Source: Prosthecobacter gellanilyticus (GTDB lineage Bacteria; Verrucomicrobiota; Verrucomicrobiia; Verrucomicrobiales; Verrucomicrobiaceae). Taken from it: DNA of 64,000 nt. This document shows positions 1 to 7,788 of this stretch, piece after piece. The notes beneath the pieces are model-generated. The model had not been told where the DNA came from and searched no databases. It was given only the letters and a program-made list of their open reading frames with translations. Position 1 is the first letter of the stretch; each line of letters begins with the position of its first letter. The translations under genes were made by a program, and so were the position numbers. The stretch is taken from NCBI RefSeq assembly GCF_007992435.1, contig NZ_BKAG01000003.1, forward strand, positions 208,242-272,241, in the 5' to 3' direction.

Positions 1-900
1 CAAGGAAACGCTGCCTTTGCCGGCAAAGCCGAGCATGTAGGCGCCTCGCACCACCACCTCGTCCCCCGGCAGCAGGCCGCTGGTGATCTCCACGCGGCTG
101 TCATTCATCTCGCCAGTCTTCACGTCGGTCTTCACGAAAGCGTTCTTCAGTTCATAGTCCTTCACATAGACGAAGCGCCCGCCTGCATCTCCCTGAATGG
201 CCTCACGCGGGATGGACATCACATCCTCCCGCCTGCTGGTGGCGATGCTAAACTCCGCGCGCATCCCCGGACGCAGCACCTTGTCAGGATTGGCGATGTG
301 GAAAGCGGCCTCGATGGTGCCATTTTGCTCATCCGCATAAGCGCCGAGGTGCGCGAGCTTGGCCTCAAAAACTTTATCAGGAAGGGAAGACACACGGATG
401 CGTGCCGTCTGGCCGATAACCAGCTTGCCCGCGAGATGCTGCGGCACCTTGGCCGCGGCTTCCACCGTCGCCAGATCAATGATCTCGATGAGCGTTTGAT
501 CAGCGGTGATGGGCTGGCCCACGGCAATGTCCACCTTGGAGATCAAGCCCGACATCGGTGCGGAAAGCATGACGGTGGGCGGCGGATCACCGGGCTGGCG
601 GCTCTCTACCCACATCAGTTCCTCACCTTCTTCCACGGTTTGATGGGGCAGGGCGAGCACTGAGAAGGCACGGCCCGGAATGCGGCTGCTGACCACGGCG
701 CGCTTGCCGGGCAGCACCTCGATGTGGCCGAGCGCGAAGAGCGTGTTCTCGAAGTCGGTTTCCTCGGCTTCAGCGAACTGGATGCCGAGATTCTTCACCC
801 GCGTTTCATCGAGGATGATGAGGTTCTCTTTTGATTTGGGATCCGCGGCTGGCAGAGACAAGGTCCATGCGGCGAGCATGAGTGTGATGAGATACTTCAT
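1..900 (-). CDS. RND efflux periplasmic adaptor subunit (HlyD/CusB type), 3' end outside window
   Basis: An open frame runs from an ATG at 900 to the window edge, giving 300 codons without a stop. The first 20 residues (MKYLITLMLAAWTLSLPAAD) are a signal peptide. The rest has the adaptor pattern: a short first barrel strand, the lipoyl half-motif region around APMSGLISKVDIAVGQ, and a beta-barrel section rich in V, I and R (GMRAEFSIATSRREDVMSIPREAI). The alpha-hairpin is short, as in CusB/CzcB-like adaptors. It would link the inner membrane RND pump, presumably encoded just left of the window, to the TolC-family channel at 1349-2581. It starts 9 bases after DUF3147, so the genes are one operon. 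Metal export is inferred from the His-rich gene heading the operon. Confidence 0.85.
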   Translation of the reverse strand, partial: MKYLITLMLAAWTLSLPAADPKSKENLIILDETRVKNLGIQFAEAEETDFENTLFALGHIEVLPGKRAVVSSRIPGRAFSVLALPHQTVEEGEELMWVESRQPGDPPPTVMLSAPMSGLISKVDIAVGQPITADQTLIEIIDLATVEAAAKVPQHLAGKLVIGQTARIRVSSLPDKVFEAKLAHLGAYADEQNGTIEAAFHIANPDKVLRPGMRAEFSIATSRREDVMSIPREAIQGDAGGRFVYVKDYELKNAFVKTDVKTGEMNDSRVEITSGLLPGDEVVVRGAYMLGFAGKGSVSL

Positions 901-909
901 GGCAGTGGA

Positions 910-1260
910 TCAGAGGGCGACGCCTGCCTTCTTCAGCAGGGCCATGGTGATGAAATAGAGGACGATGGTGAGCACGATGCCCGCGCCGAAGGCTGGCCAG
1001 AAGCCGCCCAGCTTTTTGATGAGCCAGGGCATCACCAAAAACATGGGCAGCGTGGGCAGGACGAACCAAAAGGTTCCAAAGGCGTGCCGGCCGATGAGCG
1101 CTGAGTCCTTGGTTTCTGAATACATCCAGATGAAGGCCAGCAGCGAGGTCAGCGGCAGGGAGTGGATGATGCTCGCGGCGGCATTGTTGCGCTTCGCGAT
1201 CTCCGTGACGGCGACGATGACGCCGGCGCTGAGGAAGAGTTTAATGAGGTAGTAAGACAT
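910..1260 (-). CDS. DUF3147 family membrane protein
   Basis: This 116-residue protein has four predicted membrane helices, separated by short charged loops, and the family phrases SLPLTSLLAFIWMY, FWFVLPTLPMFLV and LGGFWPAFG. DUF3147 proteins are small inner-membrane proteins of unknown function that often lie next to RND metal or drug efflux genes, and this one sits between a TolC-family gene and a CusB-like adaptor gene. An accessory role in efflux is inference. The ATG at 1260 follows a leader made of the TTCGTCATTC repeat and has no Shine-Dalgarno motif. Confidence 0.75.
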   Translation of the reverse strand: MSYYLIKLFLSAGVIVAVTEIAKRNNAAASIIHSLPLTSLLAFIWMYSETKDSALIGRHAFGTFWFVLPTLPMFLVMPWLIKKLGGFWPAFGAGIVLTIVLYFITMALLKKAGVAL

Positions 1261-1390
1261 GGGGCGTTTAAGCGGAATTTGAAAATGACGAATGAGTAAA
1301 TCCGAATGACGAAAGAATGATGAATGCCGAAGCTCGAAGGGCTGGCCGTCATTTGGACTTCGACATTCCCTCGTGATTCGTCATTCCCGT
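1261..1390 (-). repeat. TTCGTCATTC leader repeat, copy 1
   Basis: On the minus strand, TTCGTCATTC-type units are spaced through about 1283-1330 and end about 20 bases before the DUF3147 start codon. An inverted unit at 1373-1385 lies over the last codons of the TolC-family gene. Three other copies sit at 31358-31437, 49000-49034 and 50390-50427. Confidence 0.6.
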
Positions 1391-2581
1391 CGCTGCTTCA
1401 TAGCGAATGCGGGCGAGGTGGAAGTCGCGGGCGGCATCGAGGGCACCGGACTCGAGTTCGAGACGTTGATCGCGGGCGCGAAGCACGGTGAGGAGGTCGG
1501 TCTGACCGGCCTCGTAAGCTTTCTCGAGCTTGGTGGTTTGCTCGATAACAAGTGGTAGGAACTGGTCGCGTGTTTCACGCAGCAGGGCTGCATTCGCCTC
1601 CATCTCCTGGCGTGCGGTGCTGGCCTCGCTGGTGATCTGCACGGCGAGCGCTTCTTTCTCCAATCGGGCACGTTCGGCACTCGCGGCCTTTTCGGCGATC
1701 TCGCCCTGGTTGCGATTCCAAAGGGGAAGGGGGATGGAGATGCGGAAGCCGACGAAGCCGGTGCGCTCGGTGTGTCGAGGTGTGACGTCTTGCTGCTCGC
1801 GTGCGGCGAAGAAGCCGGCGCTCACATCCTGCCAGCGCTTCGCTTGAGCGAGCCGAGCCTCGGTCTGCGCAACCTCAGTTTTGGTTAGGGCGAGGCGATA
1901 GTCCGGACGCTGCTGCCAGGCCCCCGTGGCGGGCAGTTGGGTGGCTTTGAGATCGCCGCTGATGCTGAGGTCGTCCTTCGCTTCCAGTCCAAGCATGGGC
2001 TTCAAGGAACCACGCAGGCTGATGCGTTCGGTTTCGAGTTTTCGAGTCTCCAGCAGCAGGCGCTGCTGATCCACCTGTGCCTGAGCGGAATCGAGGATGG
2101 AGAGCTCGCCTTTCGCGGCGCGATCTTTGGCAAAGGCGGAGAGCTTCTGCGCCAGCTCCATCTGCTGACGATGCTGGATGAGATGCTGATCCACGGCGAG
2201 CAGCTTCACGGCCAGCGTGCGTGCTTCAGCGATGTAGCGACGCTCGACGTCGTGCACCTCGAGTTCGGCGGCCTGCACAAGCTGGGCAGTGAGCCGCTTC
2301 TCCAATGAGAGGCGCCTTGTGACCGGAAAGGCTTGGTCGAGAGAGAAGACGGTGGCGCGGGGACTGACGCGGCTTTCGTTTTGAAAGCTGGTTTCAAAGG
2401 TAGGGTTCGAGAGACGGCCAGCACCTTGCTGGCGGCCGCGTGCCTCCTCCACGACAAAGCGCGCGGCTTTGAGTGAGGGATGCTGGCGGCGCACTCGCTC
2501 GGCGACGGCGGAGAGATCCAGAGTGAGCGCCTGGGTGGTCGTGGCCGAGGCCAGGAGCAGAAAGAGAAGACGTAAAGACAT
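1349..2581 (-). CDS. TolC family outer membrane efflux channel
   Basis: The 410-residue protein begins with a signal peptide (MSLRLLFLLLASATTTQA). It has two tandem outer-membrane-efflux-protein halves of long Gln/Ala/Glu-rich helices, with the typical RPDYRLALTKTEVAQ start of the second half and a glycine-rich strand near GFVGFRISIPLPLW. The length fits CusC/CzcC-type channels. It would form the outer membrane exit duct for the RND pump whose adaptor is at 1-900. The C-terminal codons overlap a dispersed repeat, so the last dozen residues may not be conserved. The ATG at 2581 gives a proper signal peptide; no Shine-Dalgarno is visible. Confidence 0.88.
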   Translation of the reverse strand: MSLRLLFLLLASATTTQALTLDLSAVAERVRRQHPSLKAARFVVEEARGRQQGAGRLSNPTFETSFQNESRVSPRATVFSLDQAFPVTRRLSLEKRLTAQLVQAAELEVHDVERRYIAEARTLAVKLLAVDQHLIQHRQQMELAQKLSAFAKDRAAKGELSILDSAQAQVDQQRLLLETRKLETERISLRGSLKPMLGLEAKDDLSISGDLKATQLPATGAWQQRPDYRLALTKTEVAQTEARLAQAKRWQDVSAGFFAAREQQDVTPRHTERTGFVGFRISIPLPLWNRNQGEIAEKAASAERARLEKEALAVQITSEASTARQEMEANAALLRETRDQFLPLVIEQTTKLEKAYEAGQTDLLTVLRARDQRLELESGALDAARDFHLARIRYEAATGMTNHEGMSKSK

Positions 2582-2714
2582 GGGATGACGGGGTCAAAAT
2601 TTCGAGACATAGGCATGCGCTGGTGAATGAATGCATGCGTGTGTGCGGAGGCATGAAGCCAGCGCAAAACAGGGAGGATGCCGCCATTCGTGGACGGCAT
2701 CTGTCAGCCCATTG

Positions 2715-3173
2715 TCAAATCCGCAGGGCAACCGCATGCGTCAGCATCTGCGGCCACGATCGTGGCACGCCTGAGCGCAAAGGAGCAGTTGCTTCATTCG
2801 TCGAAAGCGTGGTGATGACCACGAACTGACGAAACTCAAAGTCTGGCAGCACAAACAGCAGCGGCGGTGTGGTGAGCACCGTGGAGGCGGCATTGGCAGC
2901 CACCTGGGCCTTCACATCTTCCTTCACCGGCTCGTGATCGTGCGTCTCACAGGGCACCTGGTCGCCATGATCATGGCCATCATTGCAGGAGTGCGCCGGG
3001 GTGTCATCGTGATGACAGGCTTCGCCATGATCTCCGTGGCAATGGTCAAAGACGCTGATCTGCGCCACACCGCTGCAATCACAGAGATAACCGCGCATGA
3101 TGCCAAACACCTGCGCCCAACCCAGCGCGAGGAGCGCAAGGCCGATGAGCCATGGATTTGGACGGCGGGTCAT
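2715..3173 (-). CDS. His/Cys-rich predicted metal-binding envelope protein
   Basis: This 152-residue protein has an N-terminal hydrophobic segment (residues 8-26, signal or anchor). A histidine- and cysteine-dense stretch follows at about residues 31-82, containing HCHGDHGEACHH, HSCNDGHDHGD and ETHDHEP. The rest is unremarkable. I recognise no family. Such His/Asp-rich stretches usually bind Zn, Ni, Co or Cu. It is the first gene of the leftward RND operon, 133 bases before the TolC-family gene, so a periplasmic metal buffer or sensor for the pump is the likely role. That role is inferred from composition and position. Confidence 0.7.
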   Translation of the reverse strand: MTRRPNPWLIGLALLALGWAQVFGIMRGYLCDCSGVAQISVFDHCHGDHGEACHHDDTPAHSCNDGHDHGDQVPCETHDHEPVKEDVKAQVAANAASTVLTTPPLLFVLPDFEFRQFVVITTLSTNEATAPLRSGVPRSWPQMLTHAVALRI

Positions 3174-3225
3174 GTCGGGAGACTAAATCGTGGACAGCCT
3201 GAGATTCGTCAATGGCGAGAATCGT

Positions 3226-3762
3226 TCAATCAAGCAGGGTCGCCAGCAGGGTGGCGAGGCCGGTGGTGTCCGGAAGTGTGTGCGTGGCGGTGACGAGATG
3301 CGGATTCTCGCTCTCGATGCGTATGGTCAGGGGAACACCGGCATTCGTGCCCATCTCGATGTCGCGGTCGGCATCGCCCACGATCAGGCTGCGGCTTAGA
3401 TCCAGGTCATGCTCCACGGCGGCGCGCTCCAGCATTTCGGGGCTGGGTTTGCGGCAAAGGCAGCCAGGATCTGTCTTCAGGCAGGTGCAGGCATAGATGC
3501 CATCAAACTCCGCGCCATGCTCCCGCAGATGGGCCTGCATGCGGGCATGGATGAAGTCCAGATCCGCCTGGGTCATGAGCTTTTTTCCCACGCCCTGCTG
3601 GCTGGTGGCCAGCACCACGGCATAACCACGAGTGCGGCAAAGCGCGAGCGCCTCGATGATGCCCGGCGAGAAATGAAAGTCCTCCCAGCGCAGCACATAG
3701 CCCGGGCCGGGCGAGAGGTTCACCACGCCATCACGATCAAAAAACACAGCTCGGCGGCTCAT
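3226..3762 (-). CDS. HAD-IIIA phosphatase, GmhB-like (heptose 1,7-bisphosphate 7-phosphatase type)
   Basis: The protein has 178 residues. HAD motif I is FFDRDGVVN (residues 7-15), motif II is ATSQQGVG, and motif III/IV are CRKPSPEML and VGDADRDIEMGTNAG. A Cys cluster (CTCLKTDPGCLC) matches the zinc loop of GmhB. GmhB removes the C7 phosphate of heptose bisphosphate for LPS inner core synthesis; histidinol-phosphate phosphatases share the fold, so the substrate is not certain. The start overlaps the ribD stop as ATGA (3759-3762), which implies translational coupling, although no pathway link to riboflavin is known. Confidence 0.8.
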   Translation of the reverse strand: MSRRAVFFDRDGVVNLSPGPGYVLRWEDFHFSPGIIEALALCRTRGYAVVLATSQQGVGKKLMTQADLDFIHARMQAHLREHGAEFDGIYACTCLKTDPGCLCRKPSPEMLERAAVEHDLDLSRSLIVGDADRDIEMGTNAGVPLTIRIESENPHLVTATHTLPDTTGLATLLATLLD

Positions 3763-4871
3763 GGCTGGACGGCGGCGGGCTGAGTTTGGGGTTTCGGCCA
3801 GACGGGATGACCGGTGATGCAGACATTGTCTCCGAGTGGCATGACTTTGACATCAGCGATCTCCACGGAGGATGCCAGAGGCGCGCCGCCGATGGAGCTC
3901 AGACCCGCGCTGCCGCTGATGCGCGGGGCGATGTACCAGACGATCTCATCCACCGCCTGCGCCGCGAAGGCCTGGCCGAGCACATCCGCTCCACCTTCGA
4001 TCAAAACGCTGACGATGCCGCGCTGGCCGAGCTCTTTCAAAGCATCCAAAAAGGCGAGGTCACGCAGCACCCAGGTGCGGTTTTTGTGCTCGTCCGTGAA
4101 GACATGGGAGGTCTCCGGCATGTTGCAGCTGCGGGAAAGGATGACGCGGTAAGGCTGCTCTTTGAGCGTGCTCTTGGAGTCGCGCAGAGTCAGTTGTGGA
4201 TTGTCCGCGCGGATGGTTCCGGCGCCGACGATGATGGCATCCACACGTGCGCGGAGCCTGCGGCCATGAGAGCGTGCGGACTCGCTGGTGATCCACTGGC
4301 CTTCACCGGGTGGACGGGTGATGCGGCCGTCCAGGCTCTGGCCCACCTTGGCGATGACATAAGGCAGGCCGGTGGTGATCCATTTGGAGAAGGGGCGGAT
4401 CATTTCACGGCACTCCGCATCCAGCACGCCGGTGCTGACGGAGATGCCCGCGCTTGTGAGGATCTCCTGCGCACGGCCCGCATGGCGCGGATTCGGATCC
4501 AGCGCACCCCAGACGACTCTTTTAATGCCGGCGGCCTTGATGGCTTCCGTGCAGGGACCGGTGCGACCCTGAGTGCAGCAGGGCTCCAGAGTCACGTAAA
4601 TGGTGGAGCCAGGCAGCAGCTTCGGATTGTAGGTCTGCGCATCCCGCAGTGCTTCAATCTCCGCATGCGGCGAGCCTGCCTTGTGATGGTAGCCCTGGCC
4701 GATGATTTTCCCGTGGTTCACGATGACCGAACCCACCGGCGGGTTTGGACTGGTCAAGCCGACTCCGCGCTTCGCCTGGTCGAGGGCGAGGTGCATCCAG
4801 CGTGCGTCGGGTTCTTGAGGTACAACGGCCATGGGTTGAGGAGGAGAGATGGCCTTTAAGTCGCCGGGCAT
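3759..4871 (-). CDS. ribD: Bifunctional diaminohydroxyphosphoribosylaminopyrimidine deaminase / 5-amino-6-(5-phosphoribosylamino)uracil reductase
   Basis: This 370-residue protein catalyses the second and third steps of riboflavin synthesis. The N-terminal deaminase domain (about residues 22-165) has the zinc motif HAE and the PCCTQGRTGPC signature. The C-terminal reductase domain (about 170-355) has KVGQSLDGRI, VGAGTIRADNPQLT and the LIEGGADVLG nucleotide-binding loop. Length and domain order match RibD. The start could also be the Met 14 codons further in (MAVVPQEPDARWM). It is the first gene of a two-gene unit with the HAD phosphatase. Other rib genes are not in the window. Confidence 0.95.
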   Translation of the reverse strand: MPGDLKAISPPQPMAVVPQEPDARWMHLALDQAKRGVGLTSPNPPVGSVIVNHGKIIGQGYHHKAGSPHAEIEALRDAQTYNPKLLPGSTIYVTLEPCCTQGRTGPCTEAIKAAGIKRVVWGALDPNPRHAGRAQEILTSAGISVSTGVLDAECREMIRPFSKWITTGLPYVIAKVGQSLDGRITRPPGEGQWITSESARSHGRRLRARVDAIIVGAGTIRADNPQLTLRDSKSTLKEQPYRVILSRSCNMPETSHVFTDEHKNRTWVLRDLAFLDALKELGQRGIVSVLIEGGADVLGQAFAAQAVDEIVWYIAPRISGSAGLSSIGGAPLASSVEIADVKVMPLGDNVCITGHPVWPKPQTQPAAVQP

Positions 4872-4940
4872 CCAGTGACAAGCTTACATTTGACCAAGCC
4901 TTCCCCGCTGTCCATACGCCCCAAGGATGGTGCGTTTCAG

Positions 4941-5414
4941 TCAGTCGATCAGATCAAGGTCGTGGCGCGGAAGTGCGGGCGGCCGGATCTGGCACACGGG
5001 CTCCTGCATCTCGCGTTCGGCCGTGGCGGTGACCTCGGCATCGCTGGTGAAGCGCATGAGACGCGAGAGGCCGATGCGGTTTTGCGAGATCCAGTGCACC
5101 ACCTTGCGCGCGGCGCTTTGCATCGTTGGTCCGGCCAGACGTGCCGACCAGGCGCGATACTCGCGCAAAGCCCACAGGCAGATCACCCAGGCTCCGGCGC
5201 CCTGCCAGACCTCGCCCGAGTCTGCCATGACGACGATCTCCTGGTCAGCGCGCAGATGGCGGATGCCGGGCAGGCGCTTCTCAGCCTCCGGCGAATCATA
5301 CGGCACGAAGTGAAGCCTGACATAACTCGGCTGGCTGCTGAGCCACTGCCGCACCCGCGAGCACAGACCGCAGCGGGCATCGTAGAAGAGAGTGAGAGTG
5401 TGCATGGGGTTCAT
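4941..5414 (-). CDS. DCC-type thiol-disulfide oxidoreductase family protein (DUF393)
   Basis: The 157-residue protein carries the defining YDxxCxLC motif near the N-terminus (FYDARCGLCSRVRQWL), followed by a thioredoxin-like pattern with HFVPYDSPEAE and a Trp/Arg-rich middle. DCC proteins are predicted redox proteins of unresolved substrate. It is followed downstream by ribD's opposite flank with no shared operon evidence. The start could be this Met or the Met three codons later. The upstream leader is an AT-rich repeat-like stretch (5415-5456) of GAATC/AAATC units. Confidence 0.75.
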   Translation of the reverse strand: MNPMHTLTLFYDARCGLCSRVRQWLSSQPSYVRLHFVPYDSPEAEKRLPGIRHLRADQEIVVMADSGEVWQGAGAWVICLWALREYRAWSARLAGPTMQSAARKVVHWISQNRIGLSRLMRFTSDAEVTATAEREMQEPVCQIRPPALPRHDLDLID

Positions 5415-5496
5415 TTTTTGATTTCTGATTTTCGATTCTGGATTCCTGATTCAAGGAGCCTGCGAGCGAGGGTGCTCGCAGGCTTCACAAGCGGAA

Positions 5497-5889
5497 TCAG
5501 GCTTCGACTTTCAGCATCGGCGGCACGGGAGGAGGCATGGCGGCGAGGTGGGCGCGTTTGCGCATCTTGGTGAAGACAAGCAGGTTGAAGAAGTGCATGG
5601 CACCGAGCACCAGGAGCACGATGCCCATCTTGCCACTCAGGGCTTCAAACACGCCGCGGGCACCGAGGACATCGTCCGTGGTTTTCAGGTAGAGCGAGAC
5701 GAAGCCGATGTTGATGAGGTAGAAGCCGACAACGAGCAGGTGGTTCACGCTATCGGCGAGCTCGGTGTTTCCGTGGAAACATTCGACGAGGAAGATGCGG
5801 CCGTTTTTATGCAGGGTTCTGGCGACCCAGATGGTCATGCCGACGGCGAGGGCCAGGTAGAGGCCATAGGTGAGGACGGTTTCATTCAT
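5497..5889 (-). CDS. Conserved hypothetical inner membrane protein
   Basis: This 130-residue protein has three predicted membrane helices (about residues 6-24, 48-68 and 86-106) and a Pro-rich cytoplasmic tail. Between helices 1 and 2 is a polar loop (ECFHGNTELADSVNHLL). I do not recognise the family. Unusually for this window it has a visible Shine-Dalgarno, AAAGGA about 10 bases before the ATG. It lies downstream of the desaturase gene on the same strand, 55 bases away, so a lipid or membrane role is possible but unproven. Confidence 0.65.
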   Translation of the reverse strand: MNETVLTYGLYLALAVGMTIWVARTLHKNGRIFLVECFHGNTELADSVNHLLVVGFYLINIGFVSLYLKTTDDVLGARGVFEALSGKMGIVLLVLGAMHFFNLLVFTKMRKRAHLAAMPPPVPPMLKVEA

Positions 5890-5944
5890 GGTGTTGGTTC
5901 CTTTCGTGGGTGTGTGTGCGGGTTTGGGTTAACAAGAAATGTGT

Positions 5945-6901
5945 TCAGAACATGAAGCAGGCCGAGGCGCGGGCTTTGCGCGTGTGAGGCAGCGCATGGC
6001 GCTCAGCGCGCCCCTGCGGAAGGGTGGCCGGTGTCTGCACCTCTCGGGCGAGGCCGCAGGCCATAAGCAGGCGGATGAACCACCAGCCGGGATCATGCTG
6101 CTCGTGGCGCAGACCGAGGCGTGCCGACTCCGGCCAGGCGTGGTGGTTGTTATGCCAGCCCTCACCCATGGTCAGGAGGCCGAGATGAGGGAGATTGTAT
6201 CCCTGCACCGCGTGACCTTCGAGATGCCAGTCGCGCTGACCCTTGTGATGTGCCAGCCAGCCGATGAACCAGTGACCGGTGAGCGAGGCGACGATCCTCA
6301 CCGAGATGCCCCAGACGATCCAGCTCCATCCACCTAACCAATAAAGCACCAGTGCCCAAGGGAGCTGCTGGAGCATCCAGGTGCGCTGCATCCACACATA
6401 CACCGGGTCATTTACCACCCAGGGCTCCACCGTGAAGCGTGGTGGATACCGTAGGTTCATGCGGGCATGCATCTGCCAGAGCCAGTCCCGCCAGAGGGGG
6501 CCCTGGTCGGTGAAGAAGTCATGACTGCGCGGGTGCCGCTGTGCCCAGTCACGGATGTCATGCTGGTAGATCATGGCCAGCGGGCCGCCCATGCCCACGA
6601 CCGTGCCGAGATGCACCAGCCCGTACTCCAGCCAGCGCGGCACCACAAGGCTGCGATGAATGAGCAGCCGATGCAGGCCCACCGTGTGCCCGGCGCAGAG
6701 GGTGTAGACCGTCAGAGCTCCAAACACGACCAGTTCATCCACTCCCACGGTCAACCAGCCCCCGACCACGGCGATCAAGAGATGGGTGGTGAACCAGAGC
6801 GACTTCACCGGACTCCACACCACCTCACCCTCCACAGGGCTGGTCAGATGATCGACGGCCTGCATCCGATGTTCATGACGAGGGTGGGTGTCCGTTTTCA
6901 T
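5945..6901 (-). CDS. Acyl-CoA/acyl-lipid fatty acid desaturase
   Basis: The 318-residue membrane protein has the di-iron desaturase layout. Box 1 is HRLLIH (HxxxxH), box 3 is HNNHH in GEGWHNNHHAWP, and hydrophobic helices lie between them. The second box is not the usual HRxHH but HDIRDWAQRHPRSHDF. The enzyme would introduce a double bond into a membrane fatty acyl chain using molecular oxygen and an external electron donor. A GbsR/MarR-type regulator gene lies just upstream on the same strand, and the short gap holds a copy of the regulator's palindrome half-site (ACTTTCAG, 6917-6924), suggesting regulated membrane unsaturation. Confidence 0.82.
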   Translation of the reverse strand: MKTDTHPRHEHRMQAVDHLTSPVEGEVVWSPVKSLWFTTHLLIAVVGGWLTVGVDELVVFGALTVYTLCAGHTVGLHRLLIHRSLVVPRWLEYGLVHLGTVVGMGGPLAMIYQHDIRDWAQRHPRSHDFFTDQGPLWRDWLWQMHARMNLRYPPRFTVEPWVVNDPVYVWMQRTWMLQQLPWALVLYWLGGWSWIVWGISVRIVASLTGHWFIGWLAHHKGQRDWHLEGHAVQGYNLPHLGLLTMGEGWHNNHHAWPESARLGLRHEQHDPGWWFIRLLMACGLAREVQTPATLPQGRAERHALPHTRKARASACFMF

Positions 6902-6910
6902 AATCGTAAG

Positions 6911-6924
6911 TTCTGAACTTTCAG
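6911..6924 (-). promoter_or_regulatory. Candidate operator upstream of desaturase
   Basis: The sequence TTCTGAACTTTCAG contains CTGAA and TTCAG arms and an ACTTTCAG octamer identical to one arm of the palindrome at 7495-7516 in front of the regulator gene. It ends ten bases from the desaturase start codon. Binding by the neighbouring GbsR/MarR-type protein is inferred. Confidence 0.4.
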
Positions 6925-6957
6925 TAAAATATGAAATACATGGTCAAAAAAAGGGAA

Positions 6958-7491
6958 CTAGCTGAGCAATCTCATGGCCCACTGGAGGGCGGAGGCGTGT
7001 TTCATGCTGGCGACGGTGTCGGAAACCTTCATGGCGAACTCGACGAACTCCTGCAGTTCCTTCATCTGCTGATGGAAGTCCCGGCCAGCGATCCCAGTCT
7101 CGCTCTTCGTCTCCTCGGCGCACTTACGCAGCACGGCCAGGGCAGGGTCCAGCTCCCGGCGTTTGCGCTCCTTGGCGATGGTGATGAACATCTTCCAGAC
7201 GTCCTTCTCGGCTTCGAAGTACTCCCGGCGCTCACCTTTCTTCACCACCAGCCGCACAAGACCCCAGCCGACCAATTCGCGGATGTTCGTGTTGGCATTG
7301 CCCCTGCTGATGCTGAGGCGCTCCATGATCTCGTCCGTATACATCGGCTCAGGAGCGGTCATGAGGAGCGCGTGGATCTGCGCCATGGTGCGGTTGATGC
7401 CCCAATTGCTGCCAAGAGCGCCCCACTGCGCGATGAACTCCTCACGCGAGAGCTCCCAGCTCGGGCTTGGAGGAGGAGTTTCATCATTCAT
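6958..7491 (-). CDS. GbsR/MarR-type transcriptional regulator
   Basis: From the ATG at 7491 the protein has 177 residues. The region MAQIHALLMTAPEPMYTDEIMERLSISRGNANTNIRELVGWGLV is a winged helix-turn-helix of the GbsR type, followed by a wing (VVKKGERREYFEAE) and a C-terminal dimerisation helix. The frame is open further upstream to 7659, but the longer N-terminus has no family match, and the palindrome at 7495-7516 lies there, so the shorter start is preferred. The probable targets are itself and the desaturase downstream. GbsR proteins elsewhere regulate osmolyte genes; a fatty-acid role here is inferred from position. Confidence 0.8.
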   Translation of the reverse strand: MNDETPPPSPSWELSREEFIAQWGALGSNWGINRTMAQIHALLMTAPEPMYTDEIMERLSISRGNANTNIRELVGWGLVRLVVKKGERREYFEAEKDVWKMFITIAKERKRRELDPALAVLRKCAEETKSETGIAGRDFHQQMKELQEFVEFAMKVSDTVASMKHASALQWAMRLLS

Positions 7492-7494
7492 CTT

Positions 7495-7516
7495 ACTTTC
7501 AGATACTTCTGAAAGT
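7495..7516 (-). promoter_or_regulatory. Inverted-repeat operator in front of GbsR-type regulator
   Basis: ACTTTCAG (7495-7502) and CTGAAAGT (7509-7516) form a perfect 8-base inverted repeat with a six-base spacer, three bases upstream of the regulator start codon. The position suits autorepression. The left arm recurs at 6917-6924 before the desaturase. Confidence 0.55.
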
Positions 7517-7788
7517 TTGTTTTGGCAAGGACATTCTGGAACCAAAGTCTCAACCATCATGTTTGGAGCCTCAAAGAGGCGTAACACCTCAGATAGGGCA
7601 ACGCCCTGGTGGGGAATGGTGAGCAATGCCGCATGAGTCAGGTGGAGGCGGCATATCAACCTCGGGAGTCGAGTGTCGCACCTTCGGCGCTCTGGTTCGT
7701 TGATGAAAGGACAGCTTTATCTACCCTGGGCGTTGCCCAGGGCTGAGGAGTGTCGGGCCGTTGGCCCTTCAGATTCAAAACCTCTTCT
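7517..7788. repeat. Intergenic stretch with three-base-loop hairpins
   Basis: This gene-free stretch between the ECF sigma gene and the regulator holds hairpins GGGC-AAC-GCCC (7596-7606), CCCTGGGC-GTT-GCCCAGGG (7724-7742) and GGGCC-GTT-GGCCC (7755-7767). The last two lie 31-56 bases from the sigma gene stop. They resemble repeats common between genes in Verrucomicrobia and Planctomycetes. Nothing protein-coding is evident. Confidence 0.6.

Noticed and set aside
3786..4859. Long plus-strand open frame opposite ribD
   Set aside because: The minus strand has all RibD motifs; the plus translation is Asp/Gly/Ala-rich and matches nothing.
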